Source of the DNA: an uncultured Clostridia bacterium
GTDB taxonomy: Bacteria; Bacillota; Clostridia; TANB77; CAG-508
DNA length: 26,625 nucleotides
Direction of reading: 5' to 3'
NCBI GenBank assembly: GCA_948664205.1
Contig: CAPNDH010000018.1
Coordinates: 1 to 26,625 of the forward strand
Positions 6,720 to 14,504 of the stretch are shown here, one piece after another; positions within the stretch are counted from its first letter, which is position 1, and every line of letters begins with the position of its first letter. The notes beneath the pieces were generated by a model, which was not told the origin of the DNA, ran no database searches, and saw only the letters and a list, made by a program, of their open reading frames with translations. A program made the translations under genes and the position numbers.

Positions 6720-7808
6720 TTAATTTAAGTATAAAGTAATCCTAAACCCATCATAGTTGCTCGAACGTTCACTGATGCAACCACGATCACCCGCTGAATT
6801 AAATGCTACATAGCTGTAGGCACCGCCTCCTCTACTAACACAATGGTATAACTCATCACTACAATACTCAGAAGTTCTTTCCCATACATTTCCTCCCATG
6901 TCGTATATGTTTTTTACTGCTGTTGTTTGTCCAGTTGGAACACTACCTAAATTTTTTTCGTCCTTTTTCTTAGTTTCTCCGTTTATAGCTATATAAGTAA
7001 ATATTGTATCCATATGATTTCCTTGAGTAGAATTTGTTGGATATGTTGGATAATCTTTTTCTATAAACTTTAATGCTGTGTCCCATGCGTAACTACTACA
7101 TAACTTTGTATACATTTTACTTGTATCATAATTATTAGTTTCTGCTATTTCTTTTGATAATGTTATACTTTGAGTTTGTGTCACCCCAACATATGGTTCT
7201 TGTCCTTTCTTTATTGTCACAACATTTGTATTTCCATTACTTGACATTCCTGATTTTTGTGCATTAGAATTTGTTGATTTTCCATATCCTGCCTCATATC
7301 TTCCTATATAATATCCTCCAAATGCTTTTATACTTATTTCATCATTTTTATCTAAAGTTTCTGAATAATCACTATATGAGCCATCCTGAACTTTAAAATC
7401 GTATCTATCGTATTTTATTGCTCCTGGAATAATTGTTCCAACTACTCCATCTACATAGCAAGGTATCCATACCCACTGGTTTCCATTTTTGTCTTCTACT
7501 ACTATTCCTTCATTTATTGTTTTTCCACTATCTTCTGCTAACTTAAATCCATCTGGTATATAATATGAACCATCTGATACATCTACCTTTGTATTTCCAG
7601 TTACATATTCTCCATTTCCACTTTGATTTAGTTCTCCTTCTGCTGTTCCTAATGTTCCTTCTTTTTCTTCATCTATATATATATTTGTTGATTCTTTTTC
7701 TTTTCTAAGTACAACATTATCTTTTGTTATTATTCTTATCGTTACTCCTGCTAAGATTAACAATATCATGATTGCTATAATCCAGTTAATTATCTTTTTC
7801 TTTTCCAT
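6720..7808 (-). CDS. membrane-anchored FGE/SUMF1-fold (FGE-sulfatase domain) protein
   Basis: 362 residues. The N-terminus has one membrane helix (about 7-27) reading IIAIMILLILAGVTIRIITKD, much like the hydrophobic core of Bacillota prepilins (LLILAGVTI) but without the prepilin cleavage site. A linker follows, then YYIPDGFKLAED and the FGE-sulfatase/C-type-lectin-like fold: NQWVWIPC, GGYYIGRYEAGYG, YDMGGNVWERTSEY, RGGGAYSYVAFNSAGDRGC and a final YDGFRITLYLN. In true formylglycine-generating enzymes two Cys follow RGGS; here the first is absent, so catalysis is unlikely and a structural or binding surface role is more probable. ATG follows GAAGGAGAGAGAT. A second protein of this type lies at the right edge of the window. 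Confidence 0.85.
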   Translation of the reverse strand: MEKKKIINWIIAIMILLILAGVTIRIITKDNVVLRKEKESTNIYIDEEKEGTLGTAEGELNQSGNGEYVTGNTKVDVSDGSYYIPDGFKLAEDSGKTINEGIVVEDKNGNQWVWIPCYVDGVVGTIIPGAIKYDRYDFKVQDGSYSDYSETLDKNDEISIKAFGGYYIGRYEAGYGKSTNSNAQKSGMSSNGNTNVVTIKKGQEPYVGVTQTQSITLSKEIAETNNYDTSKMYTKLCSSYAWDTALKFIEKDYPTYPTNSTQGNHMDTIFTYIAINGETKKKDEKNLGSVPTGQTTAVKNIYDMGGNVWERTSEYCSDELYHCVSRGGGAYSYVAFNSAGDRGCISERSSNYDGFRITLYLN

Positions 7809-7892
7809 ATCTCTCTCCTTCTCTCAACTTACTATTTATATTTCAATACAATAATATAAAATCAATTAATTTTTTATTTTATATGTGATTGG

Positions 7893-7914
7893 AAATTGCG
7901 AAAATGCACAATTT
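7893..7914 (-). terminator. hairpin just after rpiA
   Basis: AAATTGCG (7893-7900) pairs with CACAATTT (7907-7914) with one G-T pair around a 6-base loop, starting two bases after the rpiA stop on the minus strand. No run of T follows, so it is either a weak terminator or an mRNA 3' stabiliser. Confidence 0.35.
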
Positions 7915-7915
7915 A

Positions 7916-8590
7916 TTATTTAATAATAATTAAATTATAACCTATAAAAAGTCCATTTTCTACTACTCCATCAATTTTATTTATCTCTTCTTCAAAATTG
8001 GGTTCTATTTTTGGAAATTCTGCAAATAATAATGCGTTTCCATTATCTGTTATTAGCATTCCTTCTCCTACATTTGATTCTTTTATTTCTACATTTGTTG
8101 CACCTAACTTTTTTAAGGCTTCTTTTACTATGTCTATTTTATCTATTTTACATTCTACTGGAACTGGATGGTTTTGTCCTAGTTTTTCTACAAATTTTGA
8201 ACTATCTACTAATATATAGTTTTCTTCTGATGCTTTTATATTCATTTTTTCTCTGTATAAAGCAGCTCCCATCCCTTTAATTAGCCAGTTATGTAGGTCT
8301 ACCTCATCTGCTCCATCAAAGCACCAGTCTGGCTTTGCTTCACTTAAAGTTATTGTTTCTATTTTTAATTTTTTACATATTTCTTCTATTATAGTTGATG
8401 TTGGAATTGCTTTTATTTTTAAGTTTTCTTCATGTACTCTTTTTGCAATTTCTTCTACTGCTAAGTATGAAGTGCTTCCTGAGCCAAAACCTATTATATC
8501 TCCATCTTTTACTCTTTTTGCTATCCTTTTAGCTAGTTTTTGCTTTTGCTCTCTATTATCTACATTATTTTTCCAATCAAATTCTTGCAT
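7916..8590 (-). CDS. rpiA: ribose-5-phosphate isomerase A
   Basis: 224 residues, the usual length. It interconverts ribose 5-phosphate and ribulose 5-phosphate in the non-oxidative pentose phosphate pathway, in the cytosol. The sequence carries the phosphate-binding loop GFGSGST (34-40), the TSTIIEE segment (64-70), the active-site motif DGADEVD (92-98), and IKGMGAALYREK (104-115) with the catalytic Lys105 and the base Glu114, followed by VDSSKFVEKLG and HPVPVE, all family signatures. Nothing is missing. The ATG has AGGAGG six bases upstream. It stands alone, with neighbours of unrelated function; the TATAAT at 8645-8650 (complement) may be its -10 box. Confidence 0.97.
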   Translation of the reverse strand: MQEFDWKNNVDNREQKQKLAKRIAKRVKDGDIIGFGSGSTSYLAVEEIAKRVHEENLKIKAIPTSTIIEEICKKLKIETITLSEAKPDWCFDGADEVDLHNWLIKGMGAALYREKMNIKASEENYILVDSSKFVEKLGQNHPVPVECKIDKIDIVKEALKKLGATNVEIKESNVGEGMLITDNGNALLFAEFPKIEPNFEEEINKIDGVVENGLFIGYNLIIIK

Positions 8591-8670
8591 AATTTCCTCC
8601 TAGTATTTTTTATATTTATAGTATAGTTTCTCTTATTTTTTAGAATTATATCATAAATATTTGAATAAAG

Positions 8671-8712
8671 AAATAGGAACCTTACTTAAATTTTTAAGTA
8701 AGATTCCTATTT
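8671..8712 (-). terminator. terminator after membrane protein gene
   Basis: A 19-bp stem (AAATAGGAACCTTACTTAA at 8671-8689 against 8694-8712, one G-T pair) with a 4-base loop. It begins two bases after the stop codon of the minus-strand gene ending at 8715 and is flanked by T-rich sequence on both strands. Confidence 0.88.
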
Positions 8713-8714
8713 TG

Positions 8715-9386
8715 TTATTTAATCCATTTGGGTAAATCTACCTTTTCAATGATGGTTGAAAAACTGTTACCGCTTTGAGTTTCAACTCCTAATTTAAACT
8801 TATCATCTTCAAGCTCTGTTAAAGAAAGAGCTTTAATGTTTGCTTTAATAATTTTGTCCTGATAAGGTTTAGTAATTGCTCTAATTAAATCTTCTCCATA
8901 AAGTCCTTTTTCACATTTCTCTCCTGTTTTAAAAAGAATATGCATATTTTTTATTTCTTTAATATCATCTAATATGATAGCTTTCCGTAGATTCTTATCA
9001 ACTATTGTTATACTATCTTTTAATGTCATATCCTTTACTTTTTGCATTGCTACATTAAAACTATTATTTCCTTGCAATAGCTTTTCTTTTTCTTCTATCC
9101 TAATACAAATTGTACTTATTCCTATTACTATAAATATCATTAAGAGCAACCCTATATATGATAAGATAGCAATTTGATTTCCTAATCCATATCCTATAGA
9201 AACAATTGATATTACTGCTAAAACAAATACCAATATGCTATAATTTTTCTTTTTCTTTCTTATCCGCTGTAATGTGTCTTTTTGTTTTAGTTTTATTGGG
9301 CTTTTAGATACTATACATACAAATACGATTACTTGTGACATACATAAAATAAATGTTATTATTGCTCCAATAATTGTACTATCCAT
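8715..9386 (-). CDS. membrane protein of unknown function
   Basis: 223 residues, family not recognised. Three hydrophobic helices are visible: about residues 5-27 (IIGAIITFILCMSQVIVFVC), 51-70 and 75-95, with a basic KQKDTLQRIRKKKKN loop between the first and second. The C-terminal half, from about residue 100, is soluble and contains NVAMQKVKDMTLKDSITIVD, a KTGEKCEKGLYGEDLIRAITKPYQDKI segment and a final strand VDLPKWIK. By the positive-inside rule the basic loop would be cytosolic. ATG is preceded by GGAGG with nine-base spacing. It is followed at once by a strong terminator and is a single-gene unit, divergent from the next plus-strand membrane protein. Confidence 0.75.
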   Translation of the reverse strand: MDSTIIGAIITFILCMSQVIVFVCIVSKSPIKLKQKDTLQRIRKKKKNYSILVFVLAVISIVSIGYGLGNQIAILSYIGLLLMIFIVIGISTICIRIEEKEKLLQGNNSFNVAMQKVKDMTLKDSITIVDKNLRKAIILDDIKEIKNMHILFKTGEKCEKGLYGEDLIRAITKPYQDKIIKANIKALSLTELEDDKFKLGVETQSGNSFSTIIEKVDLPKWIK

Positions 9387-9699
9387 ACTATAATTCCTCC
9401 TTTAAATATTAATTTCCTTTGCTGTTTTTAGTTACTTTCGTAACTCCCATAATGCAAAAATAGGAGTTTTCAATATTTAATTCTACATAATTGTATCACG
9501 TTTTAGATTAAATATCAACAATTTTACCAAAAATTATGTAATCTTATTGCTTTTCTGATTACTTTATGTTACAATAATGCTAATTTAAAGTATAAACTGT
9601 AATATATATCCAAAAAATATTTTTAATGGAGGTGTAAAAATTAAGTTTTTTTAATTACTTTGTAACTTTTAAACAATATTTTCTCAAGGAGGATGACTT
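9387..9699. other. 313-bp divergent intergenic region
   Basis: No reading frame of note. It carries a small inverted repeat, AACTCC (9442-9447) with GGAGTT (9463-9468), which on the minus strand would lie in the leader of the membrane protein gene, and the plus-strand promoter at 9547-9575. From that promoter to the next ATG there is a leader of about 115 bases with a second ribosome-binding-site-like GGAGGTG near 9630 that is not followed by an ATG, GTG or TTG frame of useful length, and a small AT hairpin (AATTAA...TTAATT). Confidence 0.6.
9547..9575 (+). promoter_or_regulatory. sigma-A promoter for plus-strand membrane protein
   Basis: TTGCTT (9547-9552) and TACAAT (9570-9575) are separated by exactly 17 bases. 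The only downstream gene is the one starting at 9700, which gives a leader of roughly 115 bases. Confidence 0.6.
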
Positions 9700-10308
9700 A
9701 TGAAAGAAGAAAAGCAAAAACGGTATTTATGTAATATGTTCTCATTTTTAGACGATGTACAAGGATTTAAAGCATTTTTGTATAGTGCTTGCATTATTAT
9801 AATCTTTATTCTAATGATAATTTTACTTGCCTATTTAAATTTTAATTATAATCCAAAAATCACTAACAGTGACTGGCAAAGTTCTTATATAGAACGGCAG
9901 GAAAAATATTATTACTTGTATAACATTTTTAATGATGTTGTGCATGAAGGCGAAAGACCAAATGTAGAAGCTATTCCTGATGATGTCTTTTATGAATTGA
10001 TTGATACACGTGATAATGTAATTTTGCATTATTATATTGATTCTGAAAAAGGTCCTCAGACCATCTATAATATGAATATTACATTTTCTAATGATATGCA
10101 TATTGTAAATACGGAATGTGGTTTGAATTTGGTGTCTGAAGAAGAATATAAGGAAAGTTTTTATCATGAATTAAGAGTAACTGCTTTATTTTTTGGTACT
10201 ATTCAGTTTACTTATCTTCTTTTCTTATATTTATTTGTTATCACCATATCTAGACTTCATAAAGCAATAGATGAACACAAAGAAATTGAAAAAATGTTAC
10301 ATTCTTAA
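9700..10308 (+). CDS. membrane protein of unknown function, two helices
   Basis: 202 residues, family not recognised. It has a short cytosolic N-terminus, a membrane helix at about residues 25-47 (FLYSACIIIIFILMIILLAY), an extracellular domain of about 115 residues with several Tyr and acidic residues (IERQEKYYYLYNIFNDVVHE, YYIDSEKGPQTIYN, NMNITFSNDMHIVNTECGLN), a second helix at about 163-185 and a short cytosolic tail (RLHKAIDEHKEIEKMLHS). This topology is typical of sensor input modules but no output domain follows. ATG has AAGGAGG six to seven bases upstream, a 17-spaced promoter and a bidirectional terminator, so it is a complete single-gene unit. Confidence 0.78.
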   Translation: MKEEKQKRYLCNMFSFLDDVQGFKAFLYSACIIIIFILMIILLAYLNFNYNPKITNSDWQSSYIERQEKYYYLYNIFNDVVHEGERPNVEAIPDDVFYELIDTRDNVILHYYIDSEKGPQTIYNMNITFSNDMHIVNTECGLNLVSEEEYKESFYHELRVTALFFGTIQFTYLLFLYLFVITISRLHKAIDEHKEIEKMLHS

Positions 10309-10315
10309 AATTACT

Positions 10316-10356
10316 AAAAGCAAGCAAGGATAGCAGTTCTATCTTTGCTTGCTTTT
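10316..10356. terminator. bidirectional terminator between convergent genes
   Basis: AAAAGCAAGCAAGGATAG (10316-10333) pairs with CTATCTTTGCTTGCTTTT (10339-10356) with one G-T pair and a 5-base loop; A-runs and T-runs on both sides serve both strands. It ends the plus-strand gene stopping at 10308 and the minus-strand permease gene stopping at 10359. Confidence 0.92.
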
Positions 10357-10358
10357 TA

Positions 10359-13300
10359 CTACTCTATACTTTTTAAACTCTCTATCATGTCAATCTTCTT
10401 CAAAGCAAAATATGTTACTATATTTACTATTACTGTAAATATTACTGTTATTGCTACTGAATATATATAACTTGGTATACTTATTTCTTGACCAAATCTT
10501 AAAACATTTATTTCACATGTTTTTACTATAAATATGCTTAAGAAATATCCTCCTATTAGCCCAAATATTATTCCTATTGTTGTTAATATTGCTGTTTCCC
10601 TTGTTACATAGTCATATACTTCTTTATCGTAAAAGCCTAATACTTTTAAACTAGCAAGTTCCCTTATTCTTTCACTAATATTTATATTGGCTAAATTATA
10701 TAGTACTACAAATGCTAGCATACCTGCTGATACTATTAGTATAATTACAACATAATTTAAGTTTCTCATCATATCATCCATTACATTTTCTATGTTAGAA
10801 CTTAGTGATACTGTGTTTACATTTGGTTCTTTTAAAAGCTTACTTGCAAGTTCTTCTTCGTGCTCATCTTTTACATTATTTTGTGTAAATAATACATTTG
10901 TATCATACTCTCCATATAGTTGTTCATATAAATTTTTTGGCATATATACATAATGATAAATATAATTTTCTACAACATCTGAAATTGTTAAACTACTTTC
11001 TTTTCCATCTGCATCTTTTAATATTATACTATCACCTTTTTTTACTTCTAATAGTTCTGCTACTTTATCTGTTATAGCTATTTTTCCTTCTTCTAGCTTA
11101 ACTTCCTTTTTTGTTTTCCTATCTGATAAATGTATTAATTCATTTATTTTTTCATCTTTTGCTATAATAATTTGTACATCTTCTTCATTTTCTCCATTTA
11201 CCAATGTTCCAGATGTCATATTAGCTTCTGCTATTTTATTAATCTCTTCTTTTTCTTCTAATGTTTTTATAAAATTTTCTATCTCTGTTTCTTGTAAATC
11301 ACTTTTTAAGCTAATTTGCATATCGTAGTTATACACATTTTCATATTGTTTTATTAAAATATCTGAAATTGCGTCTTTTACTCCAAAACCTGTTAGTATA
11401 AGTGCTGTACTTCCTGCAATTCCAACTATTGTCATAATTACTCTTTTTTTATATCTGAAAATATTACGAACTGTTACTTTTCTGCTGAAACTTAAATTTT
11501 TCCATATAAAAGGAATTCTTTCTAATAATATTTTCTTTCCTGCTTTTGGAGCTTTTGGTCTCATTAGCTGGGCTGGTGTATCTCCTACTATTTTTAAAAC
11601 AGTATATAAGCTTGCACCTATTATACATACACTTGCTAAACCTAAACCTAATATAGCAAAATATACATTAAAACTTGCAACAAAGTTTGGTATTACATAC
11701 ATCATGCTATACATCATCCATATAATTCTTGGAAGTGTTTCAAAGCCTATTATCATTCCTATACTTCCACCAATTAGGCAAGCTAGCCCTGAATATAACA
11801 AATACTTGCTTGCAATTTGTGCTTTGTTATATCCTAATGCCTTCATTGTACCTATTTGCACTCTTTGCTCTTCTACCATTCTAGTCATAGAAGTTAGTGA
11901 TATAAGTGTTGCTATAACAAAAAATACTATTGGAAATACTTTTCCCAAATTTTCTATACTTTTTGTGTCTTGCATAAAGCCACTATAACCTGGGTTTGCA
12001 TCTCTGCCTAGTATATACCAAGTTGGATGCTCTATTTCTTGCATTTTTTGATTTGCATCTGCTAATTCTTTCTCTGCTTCTTTTATTTTTTCTTCATATT
12101 CTGCTTTATTTATTTCAAAAGTTTTTCTTCCTTCTTGTAATTGTTTTTTTGAAGAATTTATTTCTCCTCTTGCATTTTCTAATTGTTTTGCTGTTAACTG
12201 TTTTGTTTTATTTAGTTCTTTTTCATTATTTTCTAGTGTAGTTTTAGCATTGTTTAATTTTTCTTTTCCTTCTTTTATTCCATTTTGTATTTGTTCTAAA
12301 CCATTGTTTATACCTAATATCCCAGCTTCCAACTGTGCTTTTTGTTCTTTTATATTTGTTAATGCTTTTTCTATATTTTCTTTTTGAGCTTGAAGGCTTG
12401 CTATTTCTTCTTGTGTTAAATTATTATTGTTTAAGTTTTCATTTATTTTATTTAAGTTTTTTTGTAGTTCTTCTATATTAGTATTTATACTTTGCAAATT
12501 AACTTCTAATTCTTGCTTTTGTTTATTTAAAAGTTCTATTTGTTCATTAGCCTTGTGCTCCTCTTTTTTAAAGTTTTCCTCTTCTTCTTTTATTTTAGCT
12601 TTAGCTGTATTTATATTTTCTTCTGCTAACTTAAATTTTTGCTCCGCTTCTTTACTTTTATTATTTAAAGTAATTTCAGCAATATTTAATTTTCTTTCTC
12701 CCTCTATAATTTCATTTTCTGCTTCTTTTAGCTTATTATTAGCTGTAACCTTTTCTTCTTGTAATTTTGCTTCTCCCTCTTCTAGCTTTTCTTGTGCTGA
12801 GGCCTTTACTTCATCATATCTTGCAGTTTCTCTTTGTGCTTTTATTTCTTCTATTTTTGTAGTCACTTCTTGTACATAATCGTTATATTCTTGTGAATCT
12901 GTTACCATTTTCTTAGAATTTGCTAGTTCAACATATATTGCTGTATATACTTCAGAATCAAAACTTTCCTTTGGTAAATACATATTATAACTTACCATTC
13001 CAGAGCCTAATTTTGAAGTATCTCTTTGCCTTGAAACATATAGTGGACTGTTCATCGTCCCTACAATAGTAACCTCTTTTTCCTTTATTATACTGTCATT
13101 TACTTCTTCAATAGTAAGGCTATCTCCTATTTTCTTACCAGTTCTACTACAAAATGCCTTTTCTACTAAGCACTCATTTGGATTTTCAGGCATTTTACCT
13201 TCTATTAATTCTACTTTATTTATATTATCTATTGAAAACACTTTAGTTACAATTTCAGTATCTTCATAATTAATTAAAACATCCTGACTATATCCACCAT

Positions 13301-13556
13301 AAGCTTTTTTTATGTCTTCTATATTTTCTAACGCTTTTATATCATCATTATTCAAACCTAAAGTAGAAATAATTTGTATATCATACACATTCTGGCTGTC
13401 AAAATAATTATCAATAGTAGATATCATATCAGGGCTTGCAGCTCTCATTCCTGCAAAAAAGCCCACACCTAAAAAAGCCATTAATAAAATGGAGATAAAT
13501 CTTTTATATGAATTTCTAATTTCTTTTAAACTATCTTTTAATAACGCTTTTTTCAT
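10359..13556 (-). CDS. FtsX-type ABC transporter permease with long extracellular coiled coil
   Basis: About 1065 residues. It begins MKKALLKDSLKEIRNSYKRF and a first membrane helix, then an extracellular domain. From roughly residue 220 to 510 there is a long, charged, heptad-rich coiled coil (EKLEEGEAKLQEEKVTANNK, KQKQELEVNLQSINTNIEEL and similar). Next comes a first FtsX block of three helices (FPIVFFVIATLISLTSMTRM, then IGTMKALGYNKAQIASKYLL), a second linked membrane-extracellular segment (VRNIFRYKKRVIMTIVGIAG), and a second FtsX block (RIRELASLKVLGFYDKEVYD) at the C-terminus. Such permeases work with a LolD/MacB-type ATPase by mechanotransmission. The start was set at 13556 because GAAGGGGAAAA precedes it and the 30 residues upstream are translation of a repeat element. 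The ATPase is encoded just upstream. Cargo or role (lipoprotein, peptide, cell-wall control) is unknown. Confidence 0.93.
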   Translation of the reverse strand: MKKALLKDSLKEIRNSYKRFISILLMAFLGVGFFAGMRAASPDMISTIDNYFDSQNVYDIQIISTLGLNNDDIKALENIEDIKKAYGGYSQDVLINYEDTEIVTKVFSIDNINKVELIEGKMPENPNECLVEKAFCSRTGKKIGDSLTIEEVNDSIIKEKEVTIVGTMNSPLYVSRQRDTSKLGSGMVSYNMYLPKESFDSEVYTAIYVELANSKKMVTDSQEYNDYVQEVTTKIEEIKAQRETARYDEVKASAQEKLEEGEAKLQEEKVTANNKLKEAENEIIEGERKLNIAEITLNNKSKEAEQKFKLAEENINTAKAKIKEEEENFKKEEHKANEQIELLNKQKQELEVNLQSINTNIEELQKNLNKINENLNNNNLTQEEIASLQAQKENIEKALTNIKEQKAQLEAGILGINNGLEQIQNGIKEGKEKLNNAKTTLENNEKELNKTKQLTAKQLENARGEINSSKKQLQEGRKTFEINKAEYEEKIKEAEKELADANQKMQEIEHPTWYILGRDANPGYSGFMQDTKSIENLGKVFPIVFFVIATLISLTSMTRMVEEQRVQIGTMKALGYNKAQIASKYLLYSGLACLIGGSIGMIIGFETLPRIIWMMYSMMYVIPNFVASFNVYFAILGLGLASVCIIGASLYTVLKIVGDTPAQLMRPKAPKAGKKILLERIPFIWKNLSFSRKVTVRNIFRYKKRVIMTIVGIAGSTALILTGFGVKDAISDILIKQYENVYNYDMQISLKSDLQETEIENFIKTLEEKEEINKIAEANMTSGTLVNGENEEDVQIIIAKDEKINELIHLSDRKTKKEVKLEEGKIAITDKVAELLEVKKGDSIILKDADGKESSLTISDVVENYIYHYVYMPKNLYEQLYGEYDTNVLFTQNNVKDEHEEELASKLLKEPNVNTVSLSSNIENVMDDMMRNLNYVVIILIVSAGMLAFVVLYNLANINISERIRELASLKVLGFYDKEVYDYVTRETAILTTIGIIFGLIGGYFLSIFIVKTCEINVLRFGQEISIPSYIYSVAITVIFTVIVNIVTYFALKKIDMIESLKSIE

Positions 13557-13579
13557 TTTTCCCCTTCTTCTAATAATTA

Positions 13580-13657
13580 GTAACCAGTTCCCAAAAGGGA
13601 CAAATACCCCAAAAGTGTCAGATACCCCAAAAGGAAACGTCCCCAATGGGAAGTTAC
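13580..13657. repeat. palindromic repeat element with three 18-bp units, inside ABC operon
   Basis: Three tandem 18-bp units, each ending CCCAAAAG on the plus strand, lie at 13580-13597, 13598-13615 and 13616-13633 (GGACAAATACCCCAAAAG is the middle one), followed by GAAACGTCCCCAATGGGAAG. The ends form an inverted repeat: GTAAC...TTCCCA (13580-13593) against TGGGAAGTTAC (13647-13657), with a three-base insertion in the left arm. It is more GC-rich than its surroundings. It shares the 12-mer CCAAAAGGGACA with the inverted ends of the Y1 transposase element (20862-20873). The TAA of the ATPase gene is inside its right end. I read it as a solo, transposase-mobilised (REPIN-like) element. Confidence 0.75.
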
Positions 13658-14355
13658 CACTCTATTTTTTCTATTGATGTTGGGTTTTGATTGGTTTCTA
13701 TCTTTTCTGCTTTTCCGTTTTTGAAGTGTATTACTTTGTCGGCCATTGGTGCTAGTGCTGTGTTGTGGGTTATTATTATTACTGTCATTTTTTCTTTTCT
13801 TGATGTGTCTTGTAATAGTTTTAGTATTTGTTTTCCTGTTTTGTAGTCTAGTGCTCCTGTTGGTTCATCACATAATAGTAGTTTTGGATTTTTTGCTATT
13901 GCTCTTGCTATTGCCACCCTTTGTTGCTCTCCTCCTGATAATTGTGATGGGAAGTTTCCTTTTCTTTCTTTTAAGCCTACTTTTTCTATTATTGTTTCTG
14001 GGTCTAAGGAGTCTTTACATATTTGAGTTGCTAATTCTACATTTTCTACAGCTGTCAGGTTTTGTACTAAGTTGTAAAATTGGAATATGAAGCCTATATC
14101 TTCTCTTCTGTATTTTATTAGTTCTTTATTGTTTAATTTATTTACTTGTTTTCCATCTACTATTACTTCTCCTGATGTTACACTGTCCATTCCTCCTAGT
14201 ATATTTAGTGTTGTGGTTTTGCCTGCTCCACTTGGACCTACTATAACTACTAGCTCTCCTTTTTCTATACTAAAGTTTGTATCATCTAAGGCTTTTATTG
14301 TTATTTCTCCCATTTTATATTCTTTATTTACATTTTTAAATTCTATATATGACAT
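13654..14355 (-). CDS. ABC transporter ATP-binding protein (LolD/MacB type)
   Basis: 233 residues, the usual size. Walker A GPSGAGKTT (about 41-49), Q-loop FIFQFYNL, signature LSGGEQQRVAIARA (about 139-152), Walker B LLLCDEPTGALD with its catalytic Glu, and H-loop His in IITHN are all intact. The GALD D-loop and 'YNLVQNLTAVENVELA' segment are typical of LolD/MacB/FtsE-like ATPases that pair with FtsX-type permeases. It powers the large permease encoded just downstream. ATG follows AAAGGA with eight-base spacing. The gap to the permease gene holds a palindromic repeat that provides the stop codon, leaving the last codons (IEW) next to the insertion. Confidence 0.97.
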   Translation of the reverse strand: MSYIEFKNVNKEYKMGEITIKALDDTNFSIEKGELVVIVGPSGAGKTTTLNILGGMDSVTSGEVIVDGKQVNKLNNKELIKYRREDIGFIFQFYNLVQNLTAVENVELATQICKDSLDPETIIEKVGLKERKGNFPSQLSGGEQQRVAIARAIAKNPKLLLCDEPTGALDYKTGKQILKLLQDTSRKEKMTVIIITHNTALAPMADKVIHFKNGKAEKIETNQNPTSIEKIEW

Positions 14356-14455
14356 TTATATTTTCCTTTCTTATAGATATTTTTATATATTATCATATTT
14401 ATATTCGCTTTTCTAGTGATTTCACAGAGTTTTCACATATTATTATTATTTAAAT

Positions 14456-14484
14456 TTGAAAACTATAAACTACTATGTTATTAT
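14456..14484 (+). promoter_or_regulatory. sigma-A promoter for GNAT gene
   Basis: TTGAAA (14456-14461) and TATTAT (14479-14484) with a 17-base spacer. The start codon at 14505 would give a very short leader of about 14 bases, just holding the ribosome-binding site AGGAGGT. Confidence 0.45.
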
Positions 14485-14504
14485 ATATAAAATAGGAGGT
14501 AAAA

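Noticed and set aside
9600..9699. Possible riboswitch or leader peptide in the leader of the gene at 9700
   Set aside because: Apart from a second GGAGGTG and a small AT hairpin, no conserved riboswitch core, terminator/anti-terminator pair or start codon after that site could be found.
12427..12879. Plus-strand frame of 150 codons within the ABC permease gene
   Set aside because: It lies opposite the coiled-coil region, is made of Ser/Phe/Leu-rich antisense translation of Glu/Lys/Asn codons, and has no ribosome-binding site.
13580..13633. Possible short CRISPR-like array
   Set aside because: The three 18-bp units are contiguous with no spacers, are imperfect, and no cas gene is present.
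13557..13646. In-frame 30-codon extension of the ABC permease
   Set aside because: It is translation of the palindromic repeat element; the real start at 13556 has a ribosome-binding site and the usual permease N-terminus.
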